64,000 nt of DNA from Whalleya microplaca (lineage: Eukaryota; Ascomycota; Sordariomycetes; Xylariales; Xylariaceae): contig MU385773.1 of NCBI GenBank assembly GCA_022497155.1, positions 186,001-250,000 of the forward strand. The letters run 5' to 3'. Below the pieces are notes generated by a model that was given only the letters and a program-made list of their open reading frames with translations, made no database searches and was not told the DNA's origin. The position numbers were made by a program, and so were the translations under genes. How positions within the stretch are numbered: position 1 is the first letter of the stretch; each line of letters begins with the position of its first letter. Shown piece after piece: positions 53,497 to 64,000 of this stretch.

Positions 53497-55375
53497 TGTA
53501 TATTAGAATAGAAGGCTTCAGGCTCACTCCCTAGTATATAAGGACCTCACAGAACCTACCCAAATATCAGCCTGGGAGATATATGCCCAACCAATAAGCT
53601 CCGGTGTAGCTATGTGTATCATTATGTGTATCATTCGATTAGGTGAAGAGTTGATAGTTCTCATGCTAGATAACGTAGATAATCGATAGGTATATTGGAC
53701 GTGTAGTTTGTAAAGAGTTCCAATTTTCAGATACATGAGCACTATAATCCTAGGTAGATGAGTGTACTGCACTGAGCATCCCGATATTGTTTACACAGAG
53801 CAGGATGTCCTCGTCAAAACACACTTGGCACATATTATATTGTCTTTACGATGATGAAACACTTATTACCGAGTGTCGTGGTATATAACAACTACACAAT
53901 AATCCTTTGTGGCATAGTGATGCACTAAGGGGTGTCCAACACCGGAGTGTCATCGGAGTTAGGTCCCTAGGTTAGGTCAAGAGGAAAGAGCTGTGCCCAA
54001 AATCTGTTGTTTGATAAAGTAGTCATAGGGCAGTTGCCTTCAAGGGTATACCTAATGGTCGGCGCCTGAGTGATCCATTGTTGATTCCCCTATGCACCCC
54101 AGGTACGAAAAAGAATACTGTGTCAACGACATGCCTGCAAAGTACTCGAGAGTGTCCCCTTGACAACAAACTCCATTAGCTGTGACCAACACACTTTGTA
54201 TCACTTCTGGTTCCTCTTGGTATCGCACCGTATACAAAGACCCTGGAGCTTTCCTAAGCTGCTTCCCGACCCCTTCAAGCCAACCAAAAGCACCATAGTG
54301 ACTACACACTCCCAACAGTCAGGTAAGTTCGCTAGGCACCCTGTGAGGAGTTGTTGAAGCCCATCCTTTCATCAGTATATCCAAGCACATATTCCTAAGG
54401 GTATAGGAACGTACTGGGTTTCCCTAGCATTAGGTACCTGAATCTTGCACATATCAATCATCTTCCTGCGCCCCATCCATCTACATCTCCCTAGGAACTT
54501 CATCACTCCGACACAACAATTACTCACTAGGCATTCTGGGTCAGGTCCTTCTCACTACGATTTACTTCTGCCCTCACGCATACTGTAAGTATTTCTATTC
54601 TCGTCGTTCTCCTTCTTTTAATTATTCTCTGGACCCCAGAAAACAATATACTCTTCAGACTTGAGTAATTCCCCAAACTGATTCCCTAAGTTGTTACCTA
54701 GATCCACACCTACGCTGCACTCCTTCGTATGGTACATCCTACCCTCTGCCCTTGACAACAACGCTGGATGTAACCACGCCGCCATCGTATTTGTGAACAA
54801 CTTCTCAGTCTTTCCCTAAGGCTAGCTTGACTTGGCTTGGCCATATAGTTTCTCACATCGACGTCGGGTGCAGCTTCGTCTTCCTACAGAACTCGGTCGC
54901 TCCAGTGTGACATAGTTTAGGCGCTGTCACGGCATACTTCCCCTTGATTTCCCAGCTTCACTAGGTAACCGACAGGAGTAGACTGATACAGCAGCCTATA
55001 CAGTACTCGAGTAAGTGTTGCCTCAAAGGATCCTTCCACTTATGTCTTCTGAATAACTAACATATCAACAGGAGGCAACAAAAAGATTCTTGGTCTTCAT
55101 ATCCTCCCTCTAGGCATTGTCGCTACCGATACTGTGGGCGCTCCTCTTGAAAGGCCTTATCAACTTCCTCACTCAGGTAACTCTACCCTACCCTACCCAG
55201 ACCCCTTTACTTGTCCTTCCACAGATTGCCCTTCGTTTCTCAACGCCATCTACTTACCATTGTCTAACATAGGCAAGCAGGGCCTCGAAAGGGTTCAGAC
55301 TGTCAAGCTGATATTGCACCACTACCTACTTTACAGAAACAATCTTTGCTGCTCAGTTGCGAAATCCTCGTCAAG
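53497..55375. other. Long upstream region of the RG-rich gene, possible 5' UTR introns
   Basis: No coding frame could be supported. The last 800 bases contain good intron borders without coding between them: GTAAGTGTTGCC near 55012 with a TAACTAACAT branch and CAACAG acceptor near 55070, and GTAACTCTACC near 55176 with a CCACAG acceptor near 55224. This suggests that the RG-rich gene has a long, spliced 5' UTR. Two small minus-strand frames (54052-54315 and 54618-54800) have some protein-like flavour but no family. Confidence 0.45.
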
Positions 55376-56269
55376 ATGTTCGGACTAGGTAATCTGGATG
55401 AGGCCAGACAGCTCCAGGCCGAATTCTCACGGGCCAAGCCATCCCGTAATCGGGGCAGAGGCCGCGGCAGAGGTGGATCTGCCGGGGTACAACGCGGTGC
55501 GAACCGTAACCAACCCCGACGATTGGAGCCAATGGAGACTGGGAACCGTAGAGGGAGTGGTAGTGGTGCTACCGGTCCCTACCGCCGAGGAACCCCCTCT
55601 GGAGCACATAACAGAAGCTATACGCTTGGAAGAGAGGATGCTGCCTTCAGCCATTCCGGCTACTCTCCTCAAGCTAGGCCGTCTGCGAGAGTTGAACCTT
55701 ATGGCCGCTCAACACAGGCTTCTGCTGATTCGACCAACCCTGCCGTGGGTCAATCTCCTGTGTTGTTAGATATCTGGGGAGACCCCCTCCCAACTTCCAC
55801 CCCTTCTAACGCCCCTGTGTTTCCTAGAGCTCAAGAGACTCAAAACACTACCTTCCAGCCAACGCCGACATTCTCTGGTTTTCGTAGCCCACAGACAACT
55901 TCGATGGATCAGGCTACTCCATTAGAGAAGATCAGGATGTACAATCCTTTTGGAGCATACAATGGACAGACTTTCAGCCGACCAATGCAACGAGCCGACG
56001 TCGCAATGAGTGACACCACATCGACAGTTAACTCTCAACCGAGAACTCGAGACACTAGACGAAAGGGACTCGCTGATTCGATCTGGAACCCAGCGAACTA
56101 TCCGGAGCAGCCGGAGGAGGAGGAGGAACTGGAGGAACCGTATCCCGACCCCATGCCTGTAGATGAGGTTGTCTACGAACGGCGTGAGGCTACGCAGCCC
56201 ACCGGCCCCGTCGTGTACAGCGGCTGGGTGAGCGGACAGGGACTTGGCGACTCCCGGTGGTCTTATTAG
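55376..56269 (+). CDS. RG/RGG-rich protein of unknown function
   Basis: A single coding exon of 297 residues from ATG 55376 (MFGLGNLDEARQLQAEFSRA). Residues about 20-70 carry RG/RGR/RGG clusters (NRGRGRGRGGSAG), a typical RNA-binding and arginine-methylation region. The rest is disordered, rich in Ser, Thr, Pro and Gln, with the short ordered-looking islands SPVLLDIWGDPLP, LADSIWNPANYPE and the C-terminal VVYSGWVSGQGLGDSRWSY. An acidic run EEEEELEEP precedes the C-terminus. I recognise no named family; an RNA-binding or mRNP role is inferred from the RGG region only. A non-ATG extension upstream was ignored. Confidence 0.7.
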   Translation: MFGLGNLDEARQLQAEFSRAKPSRNRGRGRGRGGSAGVQRGANRNQPRRLEPMETGNRRGSGSGATGPYRRGTPSGAHNRSYTLGREDAAFSHSGYSPQARPSARVEPYGRSTQASADSTNPAVGQSPVLLDIWGDPLPTSTPSNAPVFPRAQETQNTTFQPTPTFSGFRSPQTTSMDQATPLEKIRMYNPFGAYNGQTFSRPMQRADVAMSDTTSTVNSQPRTRDTRRKGLADSIWNPANYPEQPEEEEELEEPYPDPMPVDEVVYERREATQPTGPVVYSGWVSGQGLGDSRWSY

Positions 56270-57397
56270 ACTTCTCGTCTCTTTGTGAGACTCTTCAGCA
56301 TCTTCTCTATCAACAAGGTCTCACATCCTCGGCGACTTTCTTCTGTGCGAGATACCCCTAAGTTTAGTACATCGACCTGCGATTTGGACCACTTTATATG
56401 ATAATATGAGGCTCTCGACGATACCCCGGAAATTATAGGAGACTAGAAGAAGAAGAAAGAAGTAAAGAAACACAAAGCAAAAACGAAATCACCATGTACA
56501 GAACCCACCCCCCCCAACACACACACACAGACAGACAGAGAGAGAGAGAGAGAAGAGAGAAAATCAATTCATTGCAATACTATACGTTGCCTGCTACCCC
56601 AAGTTGGCGGCAGTCGTCAACGTTTTCGGTGTTTATAGACACATACGTTCGCCTTGTCCTATGTTCTTTGCGCACTGGACTGGGCGATCTTCCTTGTAAG
56701 ACTATACCTTTCCCCTCCCTACTTGACTATAATCTTGTGTAACAAAGACTAATTGGACCACGCTATTTTTTTTTAGTAAACCTTGAGGAACTTTCGGGAG
56801 ACGGAAACCTTGCAGGGTTTCACTCTCCCGATATCATCATTGCCTGCGGAAAAAGAGGGAAATCGAGTCATGGAACGGGATGCATAAGAGACGATGCTGC
56901 TAAGCACAACAGTACTTCTGTATTCACCACCCTTGCTCTCGATGGGTTTTCAGACCAGCCGTACGAGGCAGCATGGATCGACGCGTTTCCCCCGACTCAC
57001 TTTTCCTCGCACAACCCGATCTTTTCCTTTGTTTTATGTCTTTGCGGTTGATTTGATTTGATTTTCGCAGCTACCTAATCATGATGGAGTAATTTGCATG
57101 CACAATCAGGCTCAGGATCTTGCGAAACTGCTTCGGGGGCATATTGGTTGATCGTGAGGCTAGATTTGCATACATGTGTAGGTATATACAATAAAACCCC
57201 ATAAAAAACCACTTGCTATGCTGTTTACTGTTTGGTGAAGGAAGTCTTCGTAGACAACAATGGCGCGAGGGCATCATGCAGATTCTTAGATATTTATCTG
57301 TCCTAATGATCTTGATTTGACAACAAACACTCTACTACTTTAACCCAGACAACATCCATCCCACTCATCCCCCTTGACTCCCTCCCCTACCTACCCC
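56270..57397. other. Spacer between convergent genes, with microsatellite
   Basis: Downstream of the RG-rich gene and of NOC3. Contains a C-run, (AC)n and (AG)n near 56507-56560. No gene supported. Confidence 0.55.
56507..56560. repeat. Compound microsatellite C-run/(AC)n/(GACA)n/(AG)n
   Basis: A run of C, then seven AC units, three GACA-like units and about ten AG units with one interruption. It lies in the presumed 3' region of the RG-rich gene. Confidence 0.85.
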
Positions 57398-59467
57398 CTA
57401 CCGCTCAACCAAACTCCTCTCCACAATCCGCACCCCCTCCCGAACCTTCGGACAATAATGCCGTCTCAAAATCTCGCCCTCCCACACGGTCGCCGCGTAG
57501 GGATTGCTCCCCTCGACGCTCTCGCTGAGCGGGTGGAACGCCCCGTCCCCCTTGCGCTCCTCCGTGTTCCACAGCGCGGCGACGCGGCGCCCGTGCGTGC
57601 CCCCGACGTCCGCGAGAAGCGCCAGCACCGCCTGCGCCGACCGCTCCGGCATGTGCAGCGACGCGGTCGCCAGCTGCTTCGTGAAGGCGGCCAGTCGGAG
57701 GGGGGGCACGGAGCGCGTGTTCCAGGGGGCCAGGAGTACGGAGGTTAGACACCTTATTAGCAACACGGTGGTGGTCTGGAGGTTTACTTTGTTTCGCGCG
57801 GCGGTGGTGGGATGAGGGGTTGAGGAGGAGGAGGCGGGGAGGTTGGGGTCGGGGAGGTGCAGGGACTTCGCGCCGAGTTCGAGGTCCGCGTTTAGGGATA
57901 AAGGGAAGAGGGTTTGGAACAGGTGCGTCGTGAAGAAGGACAGGTCCAGGTGCAGGTCTGCGCGCGCGTTGTGCGCGTCTTGGCCCGCGAGGAGGGCGAA
58001 GGCGGTTACGGTGCAGAGGAGGGCTTCGCGGGAGGGGTTGCGGACGGGTGCGTCGTCGTCACCCTCCACCCCCTCATCCCCGTCCTCATCCTCATCCTCG
58101 TCGCCGACGGCGTCGCTGTGGCGGATCAGATCCTTGAGGGCCTCGAGCAGGTCGCCGAAGAAGTCCTGGTTGATGAGGTGCGCGTACTTGGCGAGGCCCT
58201 CGAGGACGGCGCCCATGAGGTGCGGGGCGCGCAGCTTGAGGATGCGGAAGTAGGTCGCGAACACGAGCTTCAGCGTCTCCGACTGCGTGCGGTCGCGCTC
58301 CTCGTGGCTGACCAGCGCGTCCGCGTTGGCCATGTCCTTCTGCAGCGCCTTCTGCTCCTTGAGCTGCTTGCGCTCGCGCTTCGTGCGGAACTCCTTCTTG
58401 GCCTTGGGCTTCCTGCCTTCGGGCCCAGCGCGCTCCACCGAGTCCTTGGAGGCCTTGCCCGCGAACTCGGAGAGCAGCCGCAGGTGCAGGAAGAGGTTGA
58501 CCACGCCCTCGTTGACTTGGTACTCCCGCGCCCGCATCATCTTGGAGAGCAGCGAGACAGCTTCCATCGCCGGTCGGCCCTCCTCGTCTTCTATGAATAG
58601 TGTCTCGAGGGCCTGCAGACACTTGTTGAAATCCTCGTCCACGTGTCGCGTGCTCAGCTTTCCTACGAGGATCTTTATGAGATCCCCTCGAAAGTTGAAA
58701 TGGGGAACCGCGGTCAAGAGCGTGCAAGCACACGTGATAGCAACGCTGGCGATACCCCGACCCTGACTGCCTTCTGCGTGTTTCCTGCCAGCCTTCGCGT
58801 ACCTAGTGAGATCCTTCACATATGCCTGATAGCCCGCGATGAGCGACTGCTCATACGTGCGAGACTTCCTGACTTCTTTGGATAACTTCTCTCCTTGTAG
58901 TGAGGAATCCTCCGATATAGGCCGTATCCGATAGCCTGGGATGAGGTCTTTGTAGACAGCTAGCTGGGTGGCTAACGTAAGTTTCTGAATGGTCGGAATC
59001 TTAGACTGTCCGATTTTCGCCATAGCCTTGAAAGCGCCGACATTTTCTTCCAGGCCTTCGTTGAGAATCGAGGCTATCTTCGCCAGCTCCTCCTTGGCTT
59101 CCAGAATCTGCTGGTGCTCGGGGACGCCCGGTTTCTCAGGGGCTGGCCCGTCGCTCGCTGCGTCGTCTGCGGACTCATCTCCGCTACCCTCTAACCAGTC
59201 CCCGTCGCTTTCCTCAGACTGCACTTCGTTCACCGGTGCAGAGAACTTCTGCACTCGTCCTCCAGGGAGCTTCAAGGGAAGGCGGGTGCTCTCCTTCTCC
59301 TTCTTTTTGCCCTTACGCGCCTTCGTCTCATAAGCCTGCTCTAGGTCCCAGTTGGCAGCGTTCTTGATGAACGCTTTTTGGATTTTTGCGCTGGATTTCC
59401 GAGACGGGCCCTCATCATCCGACTGTGGAGGAGTGAGTTTCCTCTTCTTAGCTGGTCTGGAGGCCAT
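57398..59467 (-). CDS. NOC3: Nucleolar complex protein 3 (60S ribosome biogenesis)
   Basis: A single exon of 689 residues, with the start chosen at MASRPAKKRKLTPP (59467) rather than a non-ATG upstream extension. Noc3 pairs with Noc2 to move pre-60S particles from the nucleolus to the nucleoplasm, and it also loads replication factors in yeast. Visible features: a basic and acidic N-terminus with a nuclear-localisation-like KKRKL; the NOC3 N-terminal region at about 130-230 (EELAKIASILNEGLEENVGA, LATQLAVYKDLIPGYRIRP); helical repeats (YVKDLTRYAK, ALETLFIEDEEGRPA); and the CBF/Mak21-type C-terminal region (TYFRILKLRAPHLMGAVLEG, LHLDLSFFTTHLFQTLFP, TTTVLLIRCLTSVLLA). An acidic DEDEDEDGDEG run interrupts the middle. 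Gene and protein lengths match fungal Noc3. It is divergent to NIP7. Confidence 0.93.
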   Translation of the reverse strand: MASRPAKKRKLTPPQSDDEGPSRKSSAKIQKAFIKNAANWDLEQAYETKARKGKKKEKESTRLPLKLPGGRVQKFSAPVNEVQSEESDGDWLEGSGDESADDAASDGPAPEKPGVPEHQQILEAKEELAKIASILNEGLEENVGAFKAMAKIGQSKIPTIQKLTLATQLAVYKDLIPGYRIRPISEDSSLQGEKLSKEVRKSRTYEQSLIAGYQAYVKDLTRYAKAGRKHAEGSQGRGIASVAITCACTLLTAVPHFNFRGDLIKILVGKLSTRHVDEDFNKCLQALETLFIEDEEGRPAMEAVSLLSKMMRAREYQVNEGVVNLFLHLRLLSEFAGKASKDSVERAGPEGRKPKAKKEFRTKRERKQLKEQKALQKDMANADALVSHEERDRTQSETLKLVFATYFRILKLRAPHLMGAVLEGLAKYAHLINQDFFGDLLEALKDLIRHSDAVGDEDEDEDGDEGVEGDDDAPVRNPSREALLCTVTAFALLAGQDAHNARADLHLDLSFFTTHLFQTLFPLSLNADLELGAKSLHLPDPNLPASSSSTPHPTTAARNKVNLQTTTVLLIRCLTSVLLAPWNTRSVPPLRLAAFTKQLATASLHMPERSAQAVLALLADVGGTHGRRVAALWNTEERKGDGAFHPLSESVEGSNPYAATVWEGEILRRHYCPKVREGVRIVERSLVER

Positions 59468-59797
59468 GTTGAAAGGCTGATATAGTGAACTTCGTAAATA
59501 TACACCTGAACCGTCGAACGAGAATGAGAGAGAGAGAATCAAAATTTCAGTTTCAACGCCTAAGACCCCTGTAATCGATACAGCCCCATACCAAGTGTCC
59601 AATCAGCGCTAACCGGAACGATTCCGCTGTAGCTGACCGCCAAAATTTCGTAGCTGTGAAAAGCGGCAGAATTTTTATTCTTTTATTTTACTTGATCTGG
59701 ACCCCACTATCAAACTGCCTACGAGACTCAGCAGACAGAGCTCTACCCATACATCTGTTGCTGGCATTGCGATCGAACACGACGACACACGGTAACG
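59468..59797. promoter_or_regulatory. Divergent promoter shared by NOC3 and NIP7
   Basis: 330 bases separate the two start codons. Both products are 60S pre-ribosome assembly factors, so shared control is likely. A short AG microsatellite at about 59524-59538 lies in the NOC3 leader. No specific factor site was identified. Confidence 0.6.
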
Positions 59798-60480
59798 ATG
59801 CGGCAACTCACAGAGCAAGAGACGAAGACCCTCTTCGAAAAGCTGGCCAATTACACGGGGAGTTCATTGAAGAACCTCATCGCGCCGCTGGACGATTCGC
59901 CGAACGCAGATCGATATGTGTTTCGGCTGCATCGCGACAGAGTACGGAGGCACTCTCTTATGCGATATGCTGTGGTAGCTAACTCGAAGTACTAGGTCTA
60001 CTATGTCCTCCTCTCGATTGCCAACATAGCGACCTCCGTAGCCCGGGACCACCTCGCCTCGCTCGGCATCTGTCTCGGTGCGCAGTCCTCCCCTCTACCT
60101 CCCTCCCCTTTTACCACAACTCTAACACCTCTCCTCCCGCAGGCAAATTCACAAAAACAGGCAAGTTCCGGCTGCACATCACGGCGCTCCCGATCCTGGC
60201 GGCCCACGCGCGCTACAAGCTGTGGATCAAGCCGAACGGCGAGATGCCGTTCCTGTACGGCGGCAACGTGGTCAAGGCGCAGGTCGGCCGCTGGTCCGAC
60301 GACTGCCCCGCCCACCAGGGCGTCGTCGTCTACAACATGGCCGACACCCCGCTCGGCTTCGGCGTCACCGCCCGCAGCACCGCCGAGGCCCGCCGCCTCG
60401 ACCCCACCGGCATCGTGTGTTTTCGCCAGGCCGATTGCGGGGAGTATTTGCGGGATGAGGATACGTTGTTTGTGAGCTAG
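59798..60480 (+). CDS. NIP7: 60S ribosome biogenesis protein NIP7
   Basis: Three exons, 59798-59941, 59996-60077 and 60143-60480, encode 187 residues. The 54-nt first intron has a perfect GCTAAC branch point. The sequence is nearly textbook Nip7: [47 protein letters not shown] then [20 protein letters not shown], and [19 protein letters not shown]. The C-terminal PUA domain, about 95-175, contains [19 protein letters not shown] and [20 protein letters not shown]. Nip7 binds pre-rRNA and Nop8/Nop53-type partners during 27S pre-rRNA processing. The third exon is GC-rich. It is convergent with PRO1, whose product also carries a PUA domain. Confidence 0.95.
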
Positions 60481-60882
60481 CTGGCTGAGGGGTTTGAGGG
60501 AGGCTATGTGTTGGCCGTTGTTGGTTTGGGTATGTTATGGAAGAATAAGAAGGAATGAATAGGGGGTACGAAAAAAGAAAATGGGGCTTGTTGGAGTTGG
60601 GCGTTTGCTTCGTGTCTAGAGGGAATGCATTCTCGGGCGTTCAAAGGCATCATGTCTATTCTCCTGTCTGATTTTGCTGATCTACCATGCTTCTCCACCT
60701 GATGGACTTAGTCTAGTCTATATGCACTGCTGTATGATGCATCCCCGTGCTCATATAGTAGAAATCAAATTCTCATCAAGTTCTGCCCGAAAGCGTAAAA
60801 CGCCGCATCCGTGACTCCATCCTCTATATATGCACGCACTAATGCTCTAGTCCATCCATCCTCCGTATGCCCTGCTCTCCTC
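60481..60882. other. Short spacer between convergent genes
   Basis: About 400 bases between the stops of NIP7 (plus) and PRO1 (minus). It should hold both 3' UTRs. Confidence 0.6.
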
Positions 60883-62573
60883 CTACGTAGCCGTAGCCGG
60901 AGCCATTCCCGCGCTCTCCTTATCATGGGAAGGCGAGACAGGTCTGCTCCCGACCCGAAACAAACTGATGTTCTCCCGGTGCGCCACGTACTCGCTATCC
61001 GCATAGCCCAGTATGGACTCGATCTGCGTGCTGCGGCGTCCCTTGATCCGCACGATCTCAGGAGCCGCGTAGTTGACCAGCGCGCGCCCGACCTCGACCG
61101 GCGTGCCCTCCCAGAGCCTGCCGTCCGGCGCGGGCTCCGGCAGCTTGATCACGGCCATCAGACGGACGGCCTCCTGCTGCGCGAAGTTGCCCTCCACGTC
61201 CAGGACGCCCACGGGCAGGAGCCCGGCTTTGTCCGTGAGCGCGTGGTGCGCGCCGGCGTCGATGTAGATCTTCCCGTGGGGCGTCAGGCCGTGCAGGATC
61301 CAGATGTAGCGGTCTCGGATGGGGTGGGAAAGCGGGAGGAAGCGTGTGTGCAGAGGGGGCTTCTCCAAGGCGTCGAGGGCTAGTGATGCTGTAGACTGGG
61401 ATAGGGGGTCTCCTGCGTGGCCTTCTAGGGCGGGGGTGTGTTGTTGTGGTGAGGCGGACGTCTTCTGTGCCTGGACGTAGCGCAGGATCTTGGCGATGTT
61501 TCCAGGACTTGAGGATCGGGTGATGACGGTGGTGACTCCCGCAGATGTAGCGAGCCTAGCGGCTACGATCTTGGTGCCCATGCCACCTGTCCCTAGAGAA
61601 GAACCGGCGCTAGATACTGTCAAGACATTAGTGACGAGATCTCATTCCTATGATCATTTTGGTTACGTACCGTCGGCGTGGATCGCACTTATATCCTCAA
61701 CCACTTCTATTGGCTGAGCATCGGGGTGCGTCCGAGGGTTCTTGTCGTACAGGCAGTCTACATCAGTCATGAGAAAGAGAAAATCCGCATGGCACATGGC
61801 CGCCGTGAAAGCGGACAGCGTATCGTTATCGCCGAACTTGATCTCGGCAACAGCTACGGTGTCGTTCTCGTTGACAATAGGAATCACGCCCATGTCTAGA
61901 AGCTCCGAGATGGTGTTCTGGGCATTGAGATACCTCGACCGCTGCAGATTCGTCAGCGGACAGGGGTCATGGCATACCAAGGCCCACGTGCACTTACATC
62001 ATCAATATCGTTTCTCGTCAGGAGAATCTGAGAGATTGGTTGACGGAGATGGGCGAAGAGACTATCCCATAGACTCATAAGTCGACATTGACCTATAGCT
62101 GCAAGTGCCTGGAGCTTGGCCAGGCGCTTCGGTCTCTTCTCGACATCCATCCGGCGTAGACCGACGCCAATGGCGCCAGACGATACGATAATGACCTTGT
62201 GTCCATCCTTGCGTAGCTTGACAGCTGCCTCAACAATGAGACTCAGAATTGATAGGAGAGGTTCATGAGTCTTCTCATCGACGATGGAGCTAGTCCCTGT
62301 GTAAGTCAGCAAGCTGTTTATAAAAACGCCGCTAGTTCGCCGGTGTAATAAAGACCTGAAATGAATTTGAGGTTCAACTTACCGAGCTTGATGACTATGG
62401 TCAAAGATTTGGCCCCCTTCATGTCTGTGACAGCTATAGAACACCATCAGTAATTGCAACCTAGAATCGTATATGTAGATATTCAGGTACCAAAAGAATA
62501 AATATTCTCTTGTTCAACATCAAAATATAGGGAATTGTCACGTACAGGGCGCTGGATCGCTGGGATCAGTCAT
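60883..62573 (-). CDS. PRO1: Glutamate 5-kinase with PUA domain
   Basis: Five exons, 62573-62546, 62433-62383, 62296-61998, 61941-61671 and 61616-60883, encode 460 residues in consistent phase. The enzyme phosphorylates glutamate with ATP as the first, feedback-controlled step of proline synthesis. The amino-acid kinase domain shows [20 protein letters not shown] (rebuilt across the second intron), [67 protein letters not shown] and [19 protein letters not shown]. The C-terminal PUA domain (about 340-430) includes [20 protein letters not shown]. The start at 62573 is the first in-frame Met of the conserved part. The frame is open upstream through [16 protein letters not shown] without another Met, so an extra 5' exon is possible. 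Confidence 0.93.
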
Positions 62574-62936
62574 GATTAGGGCGGACTTGCTGTACACGTA
62601 CTGCAGCAAGGGATCGTATGGGTCCACCTATAGCTTGTCTGCACATTCAAGGTATTATTATTACTTGATGCTAGAGACGATCTTGAATTGGATCTAGGCC
62701 GAGCTCGGAACGGCAGAAAATTCCAACTTTATTTTTTTTTTTTCCTATTTTCGCTCACCGCCTTCGCAGCGGTTGCCAGCGGTTGCAATTCCGCTGCGTG
62801 CAACGGAACCAATGACATATCTCCGTTTCAGTATTACTACATATGTACCTACCAACCGACGACAAGCAATTCGACGAGCTCATGATCGACTTCTAACTGT
62901 CTCGTCACCAATCCGCCTTAGGGAATCTCATCAGCC
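62574..62936. promoter_or_regulatory. Divergent promoter of PRO1 and ATP23
   Basis: 363 bases between the two start codons, with a T-run near 62731-62741. It may contain a missed 5' exon of PRO1. No factor site identified. Confidence 0.5.
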
Positions 62937-63873
62937 ATGTCGTCGACACCGTCAGGAGCACCGGCTCCCGAAGCTCCAAGCCCCCCCACGTCCACCAAAC
63001 CCAGCACCGAAGCCCCCTCCTCCTCCTCCTCCTCAGCACTTTCAACGCCCGAGTTCCCGCGCATCGTCTCGAACGACCCGGCGCGGACGGGCTTCGACCC
63101 GGAGATGAAGTGGTGGGTGAACTACTTCGGGATCATAACCGGCTCCATAACCCCCGAGGGCGCGTTCCACTACCGCGAGTCGCGGTACCGGGTGCACGAG
63201 GAGCGGGACTGCGCCAAGTGCGAGAAGTACCGGGACTGGGCGTTCGCGCACTCGCCCATCGTGCGCTTCATGCGCGACCGCGTCGCCGAGCTCAACGGCG
63301 ACCTCAACGAGCGCAACGTCGTCTGCAAGCGCTGCCCCGCCCGCCTCACCGAGGACGGCCAGGTCCACCGCTCCGCGGGGGGGTTCTCCCCCGACCATGG
63401 GATCCTGATCTGTGCGAATGAGGTCCGGGATCGGTATCATCTCGAGGATACACTTGCCCATGAGATGGTGCATGCCTGGGACCATCTGCGGTGGAAGATG
63501 GATTGGACTGGGGATAAGGATTTGAAACATGCTGCTTGCACTGAGGTACGTAACTCTCTCTCTCTCTCTCTCTCTCTCGGACAGAAGAGTATATGGAATG
63601 GATAAATGATATAGCATGGAATACTAATGCAATTGTTTGATACAGATCCGAGCCAATATGTTGAGCGGCGAGTGCAGATGGAGCCGGGAAGCATTCACAC
63701 GGGGGAACTGGACATTGACACGGCAGTTCCAGGACTGCGTGCGGAAACGGGCGGTGATGTCCGTGGCGGCGCGGCCGAGGTGCAAAAACGACGTACAAGC
63801 TGCCAAGGCGGTGAACCAAGTGTGGGATTCGTGCTTCTCAGATACCCGGCCCTTCGACGAGGTCTATAAATGA
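62937..63873 (+). CDS. ATP23: Mitochondrial inner-membrane metalloprotease ATP23
   Basis: Two exons, 62937-63545 and 63646-63873, encode 278 residues with a phase-0 junction at CTE/IRANM. Atp23 matures the Atp6 subunit of ATP synthase and helps assemble the Fo sector; it lies in the intermembrane space. The metalloprotease motif HEMVHAWDH is near residue 185. It is preceded by twin-Cys pairs (CAKCEKY, VCKRC) and followed by CRWSREAF and a Cys-rich C-terminus ([20 protein letters not shown]), as expected for oxidative import through Mia40. The N-terminal about 40 residues are Ser/Pro/Thr-rich and disordered. The intron carries a long CT microsatellite right after the donor. Confidence 0.94.
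63554..63578. repeat. CT dinucleotide microsatellite in the ATP23 intron
   Basis: About twelve CT units start 8 bases after the donor GT at 63546. Length change here would alter intron length only. Confidence 0.9.
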
Positions 63874-64000
63874 GGTCCTATTTCAGGGGCCAGCCAGCCA
63901 ATGCGATATGTATCTTGTATCACCACTGCTATACCCTAGAGTCACGACGCGATGGTAATGTATTTGTATGTTATTGCTTAAACTTGTAATGAAAGCCAAA

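Noticed and set aside
54052..54800. Two minus-strand frames that could be exons of a small gene
   Set aside because: No convincing donor/acceptor pair joins them and no family is recognised. The region also looks like a spliced 5' UTR of the plus-strand RG-rich gene.
57843..58766. Plus-strand frames opposite NOC3
   Set aside because: Shadows of a GC-rich coding exon; Arg/Ser-rich and without domain, whereas the minus strand matches Noc3 throughout.
1..64000. CRISPR arrays, bacterial operons or phage genes
   Set aside because: None seen; intron structure and gene content are fungal throughout.

Overview
The window is nuclear DNA of a filamentous ascomycete (Pezizomycotina, most likely a Sordariomycete). 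Evidence for this: genes are split by short introns (about 45-205 nt) with GTAAGT-type donors, GCTAAC-type branch points and YAG acceptors; the conserved genes read as typical filamentous-fungal versions; and a duplicated segment carries dense C-to-T and G-to-A changes of the kind left by repeat-induced point mutation (RIP). All gene models were built by hand from splice signals, reading phase and remembered family features. No search was run.

Left part (1-17.5 kb): a GPI-anchored Ser/Thr-rich wall protein, an unknown protein, a pyridoxal-reductase-like aldo/keto reductase, the TORC2 subunit SIN1, a short-chain dehydrogenase and a secondary-metabolism-type O-methyltransferase. Long AT-rich spacers separate them. 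One spacer holds a complete 481-bp hAT-type MITE with 8-bp target-site duplications; another holds a solo-LTR-like repeat.

Middle part (17.5-35.3 kb): a gene-poor, duplication-rich accessory region. It holds a second, oppositely oriented copy of the LTR-like repeat, a RIP-mutated copy of part of a phosphotransferase gene, a CorA-like membrane protein gene, a 5' relic of a kinase gene, a large kinase-pseudokinase gene, a divergently transcribed kinase-TPR fusion gene, tRNA-derived repeats, a phosphotransferase gene broken by one in-frame stop just before its catalytic motif, and an amidase. The kinase, TPR and membrane proteins, together with gene relics and RIP, look like a fast-evolving signalling or self/non-self type locus; that function is inference.

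Right part (35.8-64 kb): mostly conserved housekeeping genes. These are a PRCC-family protein, a conserved fungal protein, a 2532-aa USP9X/USP34-like deubiquitinase, the RNase P/MRP subunit POP3, an RG-rich protein, the 60S-biogenesis genes NOC3 and NIP7 (divergent, sharing 330 bp), glutamate 5-kinase PRO1, and the mitochondrial metalloprotease ATP23. The 3.4-kb spacer between the deubiquitinase and POP3 carries clustered 7-8 bp minisatellites.
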